Source: Phaeocystidibacter sp965659415
GTDB taxonomy: Bacteria > Bacteroidota > Bacteroidia > Flavobacteriales > Schleiferiaceae
Length of the DNA: 64,000 nt
Assembly (NCBI GenBank): GCA_965659415.1
Contig: CBFHVA010000008.1
Span: 62,001 to 126,000, forward strand
Direction: 5' to 3'
Below the pieces are notes generated by a model that made no database searches, was not told the DNA's origin, and worked only from the letters and a program-made list of their open reading frames with translations. Below, piece after piece: positions 44,353 to 53,095 of this stretch. Numbering within the stretch: the stretch's first letter is position 1; every line of letters begins with the position of its first letter. A program made the translations under genes and the position numbers.

Positions 44353-44408
44353 ATATCAGTCCCCGTGTAAGTTGAAACCTACATATCAACTTACATGGGG
44401 ACCGATAT
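44353..44408. terminator. Long hairpin between convergent transcripts
   Basis: A 17-bp stem (44359-44375 with 44386-44402, one G-U) around a 10-nt loop. The flanks ATATC and GATAT extend it by five pairs beyond one mismatch. It separates the response regulator (plus) from the decayed surface-protein gene (minus). A long AT-flanked stem without a strong U-tract is not a classic terminator; it may also be an RNA-processing site or a remnant of a small mobile repeat. Confidence 0.55.
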
Positions 44409-44451
44409 TCTAGGGTGCTACTGGTGAAATTGAAGATTTTTAGAGCTGAAG

Positions 44452-47116
44452 TTAGTTTCCTCCTCCTCCGTTTCCTCCATTCGAATTTCCACCTCCGTTG
44501 TTCCCTTGATTGGGCAAGGTGACTTGCTGAGCATTTGAACTGAAAATCGCTGCTCTATCCTTTGCGGTCACCACACCATCCATGTCGACGTCTGCCGGGT
44601 TGTAACCTTCAACATTCCGGTTACTCCATGATTGGTTATAGCTATTTACATCAACTTGATAGTTTGTGCCGTCTGAAGTGGATTGGCCTGAAGACGACAT
44701 GAAAATCCCATCGTCACTCTGTTCTGTGCTGGAAGTGGCGTACCAGGCTCCTGTACTTGCAGTAAAGTCGATGGAGTAAACTAGGTCGCCGTTAATCGAA
44801 AGTGTATCACCGCTTACGATAGGAAGGTGATGTCGCGAATAAAGAATAGCAACGGATGAACCCGGGTTGTCGAATTGAATTTCAGGTAAACTGGAGCCAT
44901 CCAACTGAACAATTGAACCGTCTTCTTTCAAGAAGTAGGCACCTTGATAGGCAATAGTGGTTTCATCAGCTGTATTCGTTGAAGATGATCTTCTTAGTTC
45001 AAGTAGAACCCAGTCTGCAATGTCGTTAGAAGGAATGGCAGCAACCGATTCAGTCCCTGTATAGTTCCATGGCGATCCGCTAAAAGGCTGACTTAAAGGC
45101 AAGAGGCCTTTTTCTGCTAGCATACTTACCATCCGATTGGAGTCTGGATCGTAAACGCCTCCCAACACCACTTTCATGTCCAATTCGAAAGGTGTATTTA
45201 AGGAGTCCAAGGAAACAGAATACGGATCAAATTCTGGATTGTCTTCATTACCCACATAACCCAAAGCCTGAACGAAACACTTTCGGTTCGGCATTAGGTT
45301 GTTGAGAGGGACATTTGCATCAGTGCCTTGATGAAGCAAGGTAGATCCGTCCGAAAGTACGTCACCTTCATTCTTCGGAGAAGAGAAATCGTTTGGATTG
45401 AGTGACGGTACTGCACCTTCTTAAACGAGTATCACAGCACCATCGGGTTCCTGAATGGTGACGGCAACAGTATTCACTTGCGATCCGGTGTTCCCTCCCG
45501 TATTCGAGGTATCTGAAGAAGACCAAGCTACGGCTTGCATTCTTCCTTTTCCAGCGGGATCTTACGATATTCGTTTCGTGTGTGGTGTGCTTATGGTTCG
45601 GTTGTATGCGGTTCCTACCAGATTGTTGAAAACAAATTCATAAGGGCCAAGATTTTTGTCGAGTGTATCGCGCAGTTGAATGAATACGAGTCGGGAGCCA
45701 GCATTGCTAGACACAGATATAATCGCATTGTTGTTTGCGCTATAGTTGCTCAATGAGAGAACCGTTGCTTGCGTGATAGGCTCGCTCATCTCCACGCGCA
45801 AAATACTGGAAGTTACCGGCACTATGTTTCGAGCGTAAGGTGCTTTTGATGTCACGTCGTAGCCCGGGTCGGTCAATCGCCCTTGAATCTCAATAGTCTT
45901 AAAGTTTCGCACGTCCAACGACGAGCCTGCTTCGATGTGAAGACTATTCAATATCTGCACATCCGCATTGTCGGAGTAAAGTGATGTTCGCACTGTCAGC
46001 GTTTACCGTTCCACTTTGATTGAAGTTAGCATCTCCAATGATGCTGATGTCTCCAGATCCCACATTTAGGGTACCGGACTGATTGAAGGTGGCATTTCCT
46101 GAAATGGTTACTTCACCATTGTCAATGTCGAGCGTTCCGTCTTGCTTAAAATCTACGTCGCCTTGGATGCTTAAATCACCGTCTCCAATCAGTAAATTTC
46201 CATTCTGCTTGAATTCGCCATTTCCAGAGATGATCACGTTACCGTTCCCAAATACTTCAAGTGTCGCGCTCTGAAATAAATCCACATCGCCCTGAAATTC
46301 AATGGAGCCATCTTGAACGGTAATCAATGCGCAGTTTTTCGTTGAAATGTTGTTGCGAACCAAGGTTGTTGCATCTTTGCCATTGTAGGTTCCTATTCTT
46401 CCCACATCAAATACAACGCTTACATCAATATTTCCTGATCCTGCATTAAAGACTCCACCACTTCCCACAACTAGGGTTCCCGAAATGTTGGTGGTCGTTT
46501 GTCCTAAAACGACGATTCCATTCACGGTCAAATCTTGATTGATGGTCCATGAGCCACCCGAACCGCTCGTTGCCGTTTTGCCCGAAGCGATGATCAAATC
46601 ACCATTCATGATTATGTTTGCCGCTCCAGTGTTAAACTCGCCGTTCATCTGAATATTCAGATCGGAAGTGAATGTACCGCCGAGGAGAGTAATCTTGGTA
46701 CCCGTAAATCCAAATGAAAAGCATGCGTTGTTTTTGTTCCTGAGAAGGTCAATGGACCCGGAAATCAATTTCAATTCCCCGTAGTTCCTCAAGTTCACAT
46801 CTTCATTAATACTAAGTGAACCCCCGTTTACAGTAAGGGTAACGGGATTGTTTCAATCGCCAATGGTGTTGTCTTTAACCGTAACGTTGCCTGTAATTTC
46901 AGGTTGATTCGGAACATTGCCCGGAATGGAAGGTGTGGAATAACTACCTGGAACACTGCCGCTCCAATTGGAGGCATTATTCCAATCTGAACTCACGCTT
47001 CCTGTCCATGTTTGGGCAGATAAGAGCATGGAGCTCAGCAGAGCTAATACCGTAAAGTAATATGTTCCCTTTTTGCTTCTCATGTCTATCATGCGCGTCA
47101 TTATGCGCTCATACAA
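44452..47116 (-). pseudogene. Decayed large secreted/surface protein gene (three stops, one frameshift)
   Basis: Four open segments on the minus strand join into one gene. From the ATG region at 47116 comes a signal peptide (ending TVLALLSSMLLSAQ) and TWTGSVSSDWNNASNWSGSV. An in-frame TGA at 46855-46853 interrupts, after which the same frame continues (NNPVTLTVNGGSLSI). Near 45985 a one-base shift is needed to pass from ITLL to YSDNADVQILNSLHIEAGSS. The new frame is then broken by TAA at 45564-45562 and TAA at 45423-45421 but stays coherent to the end at 44452. Total length 2665 nt is 888 codons plus one base. The intact protein had a beta-solenoid repeat region, a Ca-loop near the end (DVDMDGVVTAKD) and a Gly/Asn-rich tail. 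No T9SS sorting domain is visible. Confidence 0.78.
45980..46276 (-). repeat. 21-residue (63-bp) tandem repeats inside the decayed surface-protein gene
   Basis: About five units, e.g. FKQDGTLDIDNGEVTISGN and FNQSGTLNVGSGDISIIGD, each 21 residues, with conserved F-Q-G-L and GD/GN positions. This is a right-handed beta-solenoid pattern. The frameshift falls at the end of the last unit. Confidence 0.7.
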
Positions 47117-47168
47117 TAGTTGTGTAGAGGCAGATATGTAGGAAAATCACTACACTCAGCGGCATTTT

Positions 47169-48791
47169 TCAATCGACGAATGGTAGACATTCCAATAGCG
47201 GCTGTCCGTATGCCGAGTGCGGCAAGGAGTTGCCAAGCAAAAAGGAAAGGGTAGGAGCAATATCGATTACAGCGGTTTTCCGGTAGACGTCACCTGCTTG
47301 AATACTGGGACCCATCATAATACAAGGTACATGGGTGTCATACGTATAGCCAGAGCCATGGCTTGCACCATTCCTTCCATAGATGTAGTTTCCGTCTGCC
47401 CATTGGATATAAATATCTGCATGACGTTCATCCATGGTGTTGGCTCTTATGATGGCACTTCTCTTTGAGCTTGTGATAAGTTCCGAATAGGACCACGCCT
47501 TTTGAATCGACGGCGATTCGGCGAAAACCTCGGCCAATAGGGTTTCCACTTCCGTGGGGTTTGCTTGATGATGGGTGAGGATGGAGTCGTTAAAAAAGAC
47601 AGCATCGTTGAAGAACGCACGAATGGGATCATAACCTAATCGTTCAACACACGCTTCTCGCAATACAACGTTCATATCAGCAGCAGAGTGATTTTTAGCT
47701 TGCATGCCTAATTCTTCTCGCAAGAAATTGGGGTTTTCAGCTACTCCATGATCGGCGGTGAGCACCACCAAGTAATTCCTCTCGCCAAGGCGCTCATCTA
47801 AAGCATTGAAAAGCCGAGTTAAATCCTGATCAAGTCGCAAGTAAGCGTCCATTACCTCCACGCTTCTAGGGCCATGAGCATGACCTATATAATCCGTTGA
47901 AGAGTAAGAAACCGATACAAAATCGGCGAACTCATCATCAAGCAATTCCTGAGGGATATTATCGATGAGATCCAAGGCAAAATCAGTTAAGTAGCGGTTT
48001 CCATCCGGACTGGTTTTAAAGCTTCCTAGCGAAGTTGCGTCCATGGTGGATGGAATATCGCGAGGCAAGCTTGTGGTTCCGTTTTGTGGGGTCTCAAATT
48101 CGCTTTCATCAGGATATGCGTGGCGATATTCGTGGATGGGAAGCATGGGATTCCACACCTGAGCATACTCCGCTAAATCAGCGTGGCGCTCGTGAAAGTT
48201 TTGAACCCAGGCTGGAAGAGAGTCTGTGTAGTATGTGCTCGTAATAAACTGTCCGGAACCGCCCAGCCAATACACTTCGTCAGCACGGTGACCACCCGGC
48301 AATACTGCGCCGCGGTCTTTGATTGAAACTGCCCCGATGTACGACCTGCCTGCAGAGGAGAGGTGAAGCTCATCGGTTATAGTAGTCGTTCGAAGGTTCG
48401 TAGGGGCGATCCGTCCATAGGCGGCATCTTTCTCCTGTCCAACGGTTCGATAGTTTGTGTCCTCCACACAGTAATAGGCGTTTCCATCGGTTGGGTCGTA
48501 CCAGTTGTTTCCAATGATGCCATGATCGCTTGGCTCGGCGCCAGTGAAAATGGTGGCGTGTCCAGGAGCAGTATAGGTGGGAACATGTGTATAGTGAGCA
48601 TTGCGATATACCATCCCATTTTGAAGGAGTCGGGCAAATCCACCTGTGAAATGCGGTTCGAATCGTTCCAAATACTCCGCTCGCATTTGGTCTACCGTTA
48701 TGGCCATCACAAACTTCGCTTCATCTTGAGCATAAAGTGGTGCTGCGGTGATGAAGAGCGCTGCTACAATGCTTCTAATTTGAGATGACAT
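47169..48791 (-). CDS. PafA-like alkaline phosphatase family protein, secreted
   Basis: About 540 residues from the ATG at 48791 (signal SSQIRSIVAALFITAAPLYA). Alkaline phosphatase superfamily: metal-binding Asp in AITVDQMRAEYLERF, the nucleophile Thr in YTAPGHATIFTG, GIIGNNWYDP, STDYIGHAHGP, LTADHGVAENPNF, and a final His in NGASHGSGYTYDTHVPCIMM. These fit the PafA type of Bacteroidota, a periplasmic phosphate-irrepressible phosphomonoesterase; phosphodiesterase or pyrophosphatase activity is the alternative. The start overlaps the end of the ABC-F gene upstream, so it is probably cotranscribed with it. Confidence 0.92.
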   Translation of the reverse strand: MSSQIRSIVAALFITAAPLYAQDEAKFVMAITVDQMRAEYLERFEPHFTGGFARLLQNGMVYRNAHYTHVPTYTAPGHATIFTGAEPSDHGIIGNNWYDPTDGNAYYCVEDTNYRTVGQEKDAAYGRIAPTNLRTTTITDELHLSSAGRSYIGAVSIKDRGAVLPGGHRADEVYWLGGSGQFITSTYYTDSLPAWVQNFHERHADLAEYAQVWNPMLPIHEYRHAYPDESEFETPQNGTTSLPRDIPSTMDATSLGSFKTSPDGNRYLTDFALDLIDNIPQELLDDEFADFVSVSYSSTDYIGHAHGPRSVEVMDAYLRLDQDLTRLFNALDERLGERNYLVVLTADHGVAENPNFLREELGMQAKNHSAADMNVVLREACVERLGYDPIRAFFNDAVFFNDSILTHHQANPTEVETLLAEVFAESPSIQKAWSYSELITSSKRSAIIRANTMDERHADIYIQWADGNYIYGRNGASHGSGYTYDTHVPCIMMGPSIQAGDVYRKTAVIDIAPTLSFLLGNSLPHSAYGQPLLECLPFVD

Positions 48792-50692
48792 TCTTCCCAT
48801 AATTCCATTTTGGTTTGAAGGTCGGACTTTGCCTTTTCGTATATGTTAAAGAAGTTGGGATCTTCATTCAGCTTGGCATATTGCTCGGCGACTTGAAGTT
48901 GCTCATCCCATGCCGCAATTTTACTCTCGAGTTTTTCGATTTCTTCTTCGATGGACTTCAGTTCTCGTTCAAGCTTCTTCTTTGCGTTTTCCTTTTGGCG
49001 CTGAGCCTTTTGTTCTGCTCTTGAATCTCCAGAGGTCTTCTTTTCCTTGGGCTCCTCCGATCTGCGCTCAATCTGACGCATGTCTTCCACCTTTCTTTGC
49101 TCGAGAAAGTATTCAATACCTCCTAAGTACTCCTTCACTTTTCTGTCCCTAAACTCATACGTTTTATTGACTAATCCAGTGAGAAAATCTCTATCGTGTG
49201 ACACAAGAATCAGGGTGCCATCAAATTGCGATAGCGCACTCTTTAGAACGTCTTTTGCACGCATGTCGAGGTGGTTGGTAGGCTCATCCAGGATAAGCAC
49301 ATTGGCGGGCTCCAGCATCATTTTACACAAGGCTAATCTGCCGCGTTCACCACCTGAAAGTACCTTTACTTTCTTATCTACATCCTCGCCGGAGAACATG
49401 AAGCTCCCCAATATGTTTCTGGCTCGCTTGCGGGTTTCGTCATCGGCGGCATCTTCTATGGTTTGCAACACGGTTTTGTTGCCTTCCATAGCGTCAGCTT
49501 GGTTTTGAGCATAGTAGCCTACTTTTACTTGGTGACCTTCATGTACTTTGCCCTCGTGCTCAACCTCGTTCAACAGAACTTTTACCAAGGTGGTTTTACC
49601 TTGCCCATTCTGACCCACAAATGCGAGTTTATCTCCGCGCTCAATCTCAATCTCGATATTGGAGAGCACTTTCTTTTCGCCATACGCCTTGTGCAAGCCC
49701 TCTCCTTTCAATACAACTTTTCCGCTGTGTGGAGCGGGTGGGAATCGGAAGTGCATTTCACGGTCGTCTTCCTCATCCACTTCGAGGACCTCCATTTTCT
49801 CTAGGCGCTTAATCAAGCTTTGGGCGAAGCTGGCTTTTGAGGCTTTTGCTCTAAATCGCTCTATGAGCTCTTGCGTTTGCTTGATCTCCTTTTCCTGATT
49901 CTTCTTTGCGGCAATCTGCTTTTCGCGGATATCGGCGCGCAGTTCTACAAACTTGTGATAGGGGACCGGGAAGTCGTAGGACCTTCCCAATGAGATTTCT
50001 ATAGTACGATTCGTAGCGTTATTCAAAAAAGCACGGTCGTGCGATACGATTATGGCAGACTGCTGATTTTCTTTCAGAAATTCTTCCAACCACATGATGG
50101 ATTCAATATCAAGGTGGTTCGTAGGCTCATCGAGTAGGAGTAGGTCGTTGTTTTGAAGGAGAATTTTGGCGAGTTCTATGCGCATTTGCCATCCTCCTGA
50201 AAAGGTCTCTATGTTGCGCTGGAAATCGACTTGTGTAAAGCCCAAACCAATCAACACCCGCTCCATATCAGCTTGGTAGGTATATCCACCAAGAATTTGA
50301 TAGCGCTCTTGCAGTTCGGTTAAATCATGGACCAAGTCCATATAGGAAGCACTCTCATAATCCGCGCGTTCTGCAAGTGCCGCATTGAGCTCTTCAAGCT
50401 TTTTTTCAATCTGCTTTATTTCTTCAAAGCAGCTGGCCGTTTCATCCCAAACTGAAATGCCCTTTTTGTGCTGAATATCCTGAGTTAGGAAGCCGATTTT
50501 GTATCCATTAGGCTTCGCTACTTCACCGCCATCTGGAGTAATTCTCCCTGCGATAATCTTGAGCAGGGTAGACTTTCCAGCTCCATTTCTCCCAATCAAA
50601 CCGATTCGATCTGTTGGATTAATTAGGAAAGAAATGTCTTGGAAGAGGGTTTCTCCACCAAAGTGTAATTCGAGTTTGTTGATGCTTAACAT
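48764..50692 (-). CDS. ABC-F family ATPase
   Basis: 642 residues with two ABC domains and no transmembrane segments. First domain: Walker A GLIGRNGAGKSTLLKI, signature TFSGGWQMRIELAKIL, Walker B LLLLDEPTNHLD. Second: VGQNGQGKTTLVKVLL, LSGGERGRLALCKMM, VLILDEPTNHLD. The ABC-F linker between them is charged, and a coiled-coil C-terminal extension (about 540-642) follows, as in Uup/YfmR-like proteins. ABC-F proteins act on ribosomes or in translation quality control; antibiotic protection cannot be excluded. The ATG at 50692 is preferred because a -7 box lies just upstream, inside the longer frame. Confidence 0.93.
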   Translation of the reverse strand: MLSINKLELHFGGETLFQDISFLINPTDRIGLIGRNGAGKSTLLKIIAGRITPDGGEVAKPNGYKIGFLTQDIQHKKGISVWDETASCFEEIKQIEKKLEELNAALAERADYESASYMDLVHDLTELQERYQILGGYTYQADMERVLIGLGFTQVDFQRNIETFSGGWQMRIELAKILLQNNDLLLLDEPTNHLDIESIMWLEEFLKENQQSAIIVSHDRAFLNNATNRTIEISLGRSYDFPVPYHKFVELRADIREKQIAAKKNQEKEIKQTQELIERFRAKASKASFAQSLIKRLEKMEVLEVDEEDDREMHFRFPPAPHSGKVVLKGEGLHKAYGEKKVLSNIEIEIERGDKLAFVGQNGQGKTTLVKVLLNEVEHEGKVHEGHQVKVGYYAQNQADAMEGNKTVLQTIEDAADDETRKRARNILGSFMFSGEDVDKKVKVLSGGERGRLALCKMMLEPANVLILDEPTNHLDMRAKDVLKSALSQFDGTLILVSHDRDFLTGLVNKTYEFRDRKVKEYLGGIEYFLEQRKVEDMRQIERRSEEPKEKKTSGDSRAEQKAQRQKENAKKKLERELKSIEEEIEKLESKIAAWDEQLQVAEQYAKLNEDPNFFNIYEKAKSDLQTKMELWEECHLKLEAL

Positions 50693-50698
50693 TGGTGA

Positions 50699-50706
50699 CA
50701 AAAGTA
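50699..50706 (-). promoter_or_regulatory. -7 box immediately before the ABC-F gene
   Basis: TACTTTTG on the minus strand, six bases before the ATG at 50692. Transcription would begin near the start codon, so the mRNA may be leaderless. No clear -33 element is present. Confidence 0.4.
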
Positions 50707-50755
50707 ACACAGGAAAAAGGAGGGCGCCTTACCTTTACTCTAAATTTCACGCTTT

Positions 50756-51145
50756 ATGCTAGGGAAGGGAACAAAGGTTTATGGTATCGCGCGGATGAAG
50801 TGCCCCCGTTGTCACGAAGGGGAGATGTTTCCGAACCGCAATCCTTATGAGTTGAGGAAGCTGACCAAGATGAATGACAAGTGCTTGGAGTGCGGTCAGA
50901 CCTACGAACCTGAGCCCAATTTCTATTATGGCGCAATGTATGTGAGCTACGGCTACACGGTTGCATTGTTCGTAGCCAGTTATATCATTGGAGCTGTATT
51001 TCTCCACCTTCCGGTACTGGGAACTATTGCTTTGTTAATCGGTGTACTCCTGGTATTGTTTCCGTATTTGTTTCGTCTGAGTCGGGTTACCTGGTTGCAC
51101 ATCAATGTGAAGTATAAGCCCGATGCCATCAAGAAAAACGATTGA
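50756..51145 (+). CDS. DUF983 family membrane protein with zinc ribbon
   Basis: 129 residues. N-terminal zinc-ribbon-like cysteines (MKCPRCHEGEMF, KCLECGQTY) are followed by two hydrophobic helices (about 62-80 and 84-104: YTVALFVASYIIGAVFLHL, TIALLIGVLLVLFPYLF) and a basic C-terminus. This is the standard layout of DUF983, found widely in Bacteroidota and alphaproteobacteria, sometimes near cytochrome oxidase genes; function unknown. The last 17 bp overlap the 3' end of the convergent FAD oxidoreductase gene. Confidence 0.88.
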   Translation: MLGKGTKVYGIARMKCPRCHEGEMFPNRNPYELRKLTKMNDKCLECGQTYEPEPNFYYGAMYVSYGYTVALFVASYIIGAVFLHLPVLGTIALLIGVLLVLFPYLFRLSRVTWLHINVKYKPDAIKKND

Positions 51146-52160
51146 CATCTACCTCTGAAGGAAGGGGCGTGCCTTTTATCAAATAATCTGCAAATTGCCT
51201 GGCCAGCCACGGAGCCATAAGTATTCCTCGGGATCCCATTCCATTGAAAAGGTGGGCATTTTCTTGAATCGCAGATGTGCCAATTAGAGGTTTCCTATCC
51301 TTCACATTCGGACGAATTCCTGCGAGGTGTTCTACTACTTCACAAGGGCAATCTACCAGTTTATTCCAAGCTTCCAGGAGCTTGGTTCGACCGTCCTGCG
51401 TTGGAATGGTGTCAAGAGGATCCCAGCTATAGGTAGCACCAATTTTATAGTGGTCGTTGCCCAAGGGCATGATGAACATATTTCCATGGAGAATATGCTC
51501 GAGCTTGAGCTCTGGGGCTTTTACAATGAGAACTTCTCCCTTGGTTGGCGAAAAGGGAAGACCTGGAAAGTGCGCATTGTTCTTATCGAATCCTTCACAC
51601 CATATAATGTGCTTAAACCCCATTCCTCTCCAATGCCATGAGCCGTTCTCATGGTTTAGATCGTCAGTTTCAATGAATGTATCGGAGAATCGATTTTCAG
51701 CTATGAGATATTCACGCATACCTTCAATCATACATCCGGTATCAACCTTACCGCTTCCTGCAACTTCGCCTACTTTATTGGCTCGGATTTTCAGATTCTC
51801 GGTTGGTTTAATCTCTCCGATTAGGCCTTTGAATTTGGGTTGATCTTCTAAGTGAATCCATTCGTTTTCGGTACCTGGATCGGGGAGTACTTCCCAAACA
51901 GGTTTGTGGTGTAAGAAGGACCGCTGCGTCATTCTTTCCATTTGCGGATATACCTCCAAAAGAGCATCGAGCATAACTTTGGCTTGCCAAACAACCCGAC
52001 GACGTTTCAGTACCAATGGATTGTAGAGGCCACTGGCAATTTTCGAGGCGGTGAACGCGCGATATTCATCTACCACATGGATGTCCCAGTCGCGTTGCAA
52101 AAGCTCGTGAGCAAGCACCGTGCCGGCAATACCTTGACCAATTATGAGGACGTCCTTCAT
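51129..52160 (-). CDS. FAD-dependent oxidoreductase (DAO family)
   Basis: 343 residues. The N-terminal FAD-binding Rossmann motif reads VLIIGQGIAGTVLAHELLQR with the acidic end of strand 2 at VVDEYRA. ASGLYNPLVLKRRRVVW and a C-terminal HLAGIRPNVKDRKPLIG with FNGMGSRGILMAPWLARQ fit the glycine/D-amino-acid oxidase-like family (also related to the MnmC oxidase domain). The substrate is not evident. It begins only 14 nt past the gldN terminator on the same strand, so it depends on readthrough or an unseen promoter, and it overlaps the convergent DUF983 gene by 17 bp. Confidence 0.9.
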   Translation of the reverse strand: MKDVLIIGQGIAGTVLAHELLQRDWDIHVVDEYRAFTASKIASGLYNPLVLKRRRVVWQAKVMLDALLEVYPQMERMTQRSFLHHKPVWEVLPDPGTENEWIHLEDQPKFKGLIGEIKPTENLKIRANKVGEVAGSGKVDTGCMIEGMREYLIAENRFSDTFIETDDLNHENGSWHWRGMGFKHIIWCEGFDKNNAHFPGLPFSPTKGEVLIVKAPELKLEHILHGNMFIMPLGNDHYKIGATYSWDPLDTIPTQDGRTKLLEAWNKLVDCPCEVVEHLAGIRPNVKDRKPLIGTSAIQENAHLFNGMGSRGILMAPWLARQFADYLIKGTPLPSEVDVNRFS

Positions 52161-52173
52161 GGTTGAAAAATAA

Positions 52174-52201
52174 AAAAGGCCGCCAATGATGGCGACCTTT
52201 T
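52174..52201 (-). terminator. Rho-independent terminator after gldN
   Basis: On the minus strand AAAAGGTCGCCA pairs with TGGCGGCCTTTT (one T-G wobble) around TCAT, followed by TTTATT. It lies 17 nt after the gldN stop and ends the PorP-gldKLMN operon. Confidence 0.9.
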
Positions 52202-52217
52202 CTTATTTATTCTTCGA

Positions 52218-53075
52218 TTAATACTCCCACAAGTCGTGTTCGTAGTTGCGAAGGTTTTCGCGAATACGCTGTGCTTCTAAGAGTTGATCCATAGCTGAAT
52301 TTCTCTTGTAATCGGCAATCTGACGATCATACACGTTGTCTTCTTTATACACCACAGAGTTAAACATGCGCAGATGGAAAATCTGGTCGAATGTAAGACG
52401 CTGTTGATTGTTATAAGGATTGTAAGCTACGTTTGTAGCTAGAGCCGGACGAGCATCAGGGAACCAAATCCAGAATAGAGGATAAGTCACTGATTCGTTT
52501 TCAGGATCCTTCACAATTGGAGCAATACCCAAGATGCGGTTCTTCATCTCACCGCGTTGCTTGTCGAAGTACCAATCCGATTTAATTTCCCAGAAAACTA
52601 CACTTGGGCCTTTGATGGCTAATGTGTCGGTGAAAAGGGTATCAAAAATATCATCAGGGTTGATGATAGGCTTCAACTTAAATACCAAGCCATCAATTTC
52701 TTCTGGAGAAAGGGGTTGTGTAAAACGATCATCACGGAATACCTCAGTAATCTGCATTTCCTCGGTGATTCCATCGATAAGTACGTCAAATAAGCTCTTT
52801 CTATCTGGAAGCGGTTGTACCGGATAGTACAGTGGATGATTAATCTTCTCACGAATGTCGATTCTCTCCCAGTGGCGTGTAGACCAGAAGATGTCATCTT
52901 GACGCAAGAATGGATACTCAACAAGACGTGCATTTTGATAATGCAGACCGTTATCACCTTCGCGTGGAACGATGCCATCGTCTTCCGGACCGGTAATTTG
53001 AGCACTAGCCGAGAACCCGAGCCCAACAAGGGCAAGTCCAAGGATCCAATTTTTTGATGAGATAAATCGATTCAT
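52218..53075 (-). CDS. gldN: Type IX secretion/gliding protein GldN (PorN)
   Basis: 285 residues with signal peptide (NWILGLALVGLGFSASAQ). Periplasmic body matches GldN: EYPFLRQDDIFWSTRHWERI, DIREKINHPLYYPVQP, LFDVLIDGITEEMQITEVFR, YPLFWIWFPDARPALATN. GldN/PorN binds GldK/PorK to form the large periplasmic ring of the T9SS. Final gene of the operon, 20 nt after gldM, followed by a terminator. Confidence 0.97.
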   Translation of the reverse strand: MNRFISSKNWILGLALVGLGFSASAQITGPEDDGIVPREGDNGLHYQNARLVEYPFLRQDDIFWSTRHWERIDIREKINHPLYYPVQPLPDRKSLFDVLIDGITEEMQITEVFRDDRFTQPLSPEEIDGLVFKLKPIINPDDIFDTLFTDTLAIKGPSVVFWEIKSDWYFDKQRGEMKNRILGIAPIVKDPENESVTYPLFWIWFPDARPALATNVAYNPYNNQQRLTFDQIFHLRMFNSVVYKEDNVYDRQIADYKRNSAMDQLLEAQRIRENLRNYEHDLWEY

Positions 53076-53095
53076 AATCGTGTGTTTTTCGCTTC

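Noticed and set aside
44452..47116. Stop-codon reassignment or programmed frameshift to keep the surface-protein gene alive
   Set aside because: All three stop codons end normal genes elsewhere in the window, and a gene needing three readthroughs and one shift is better explained by decay.
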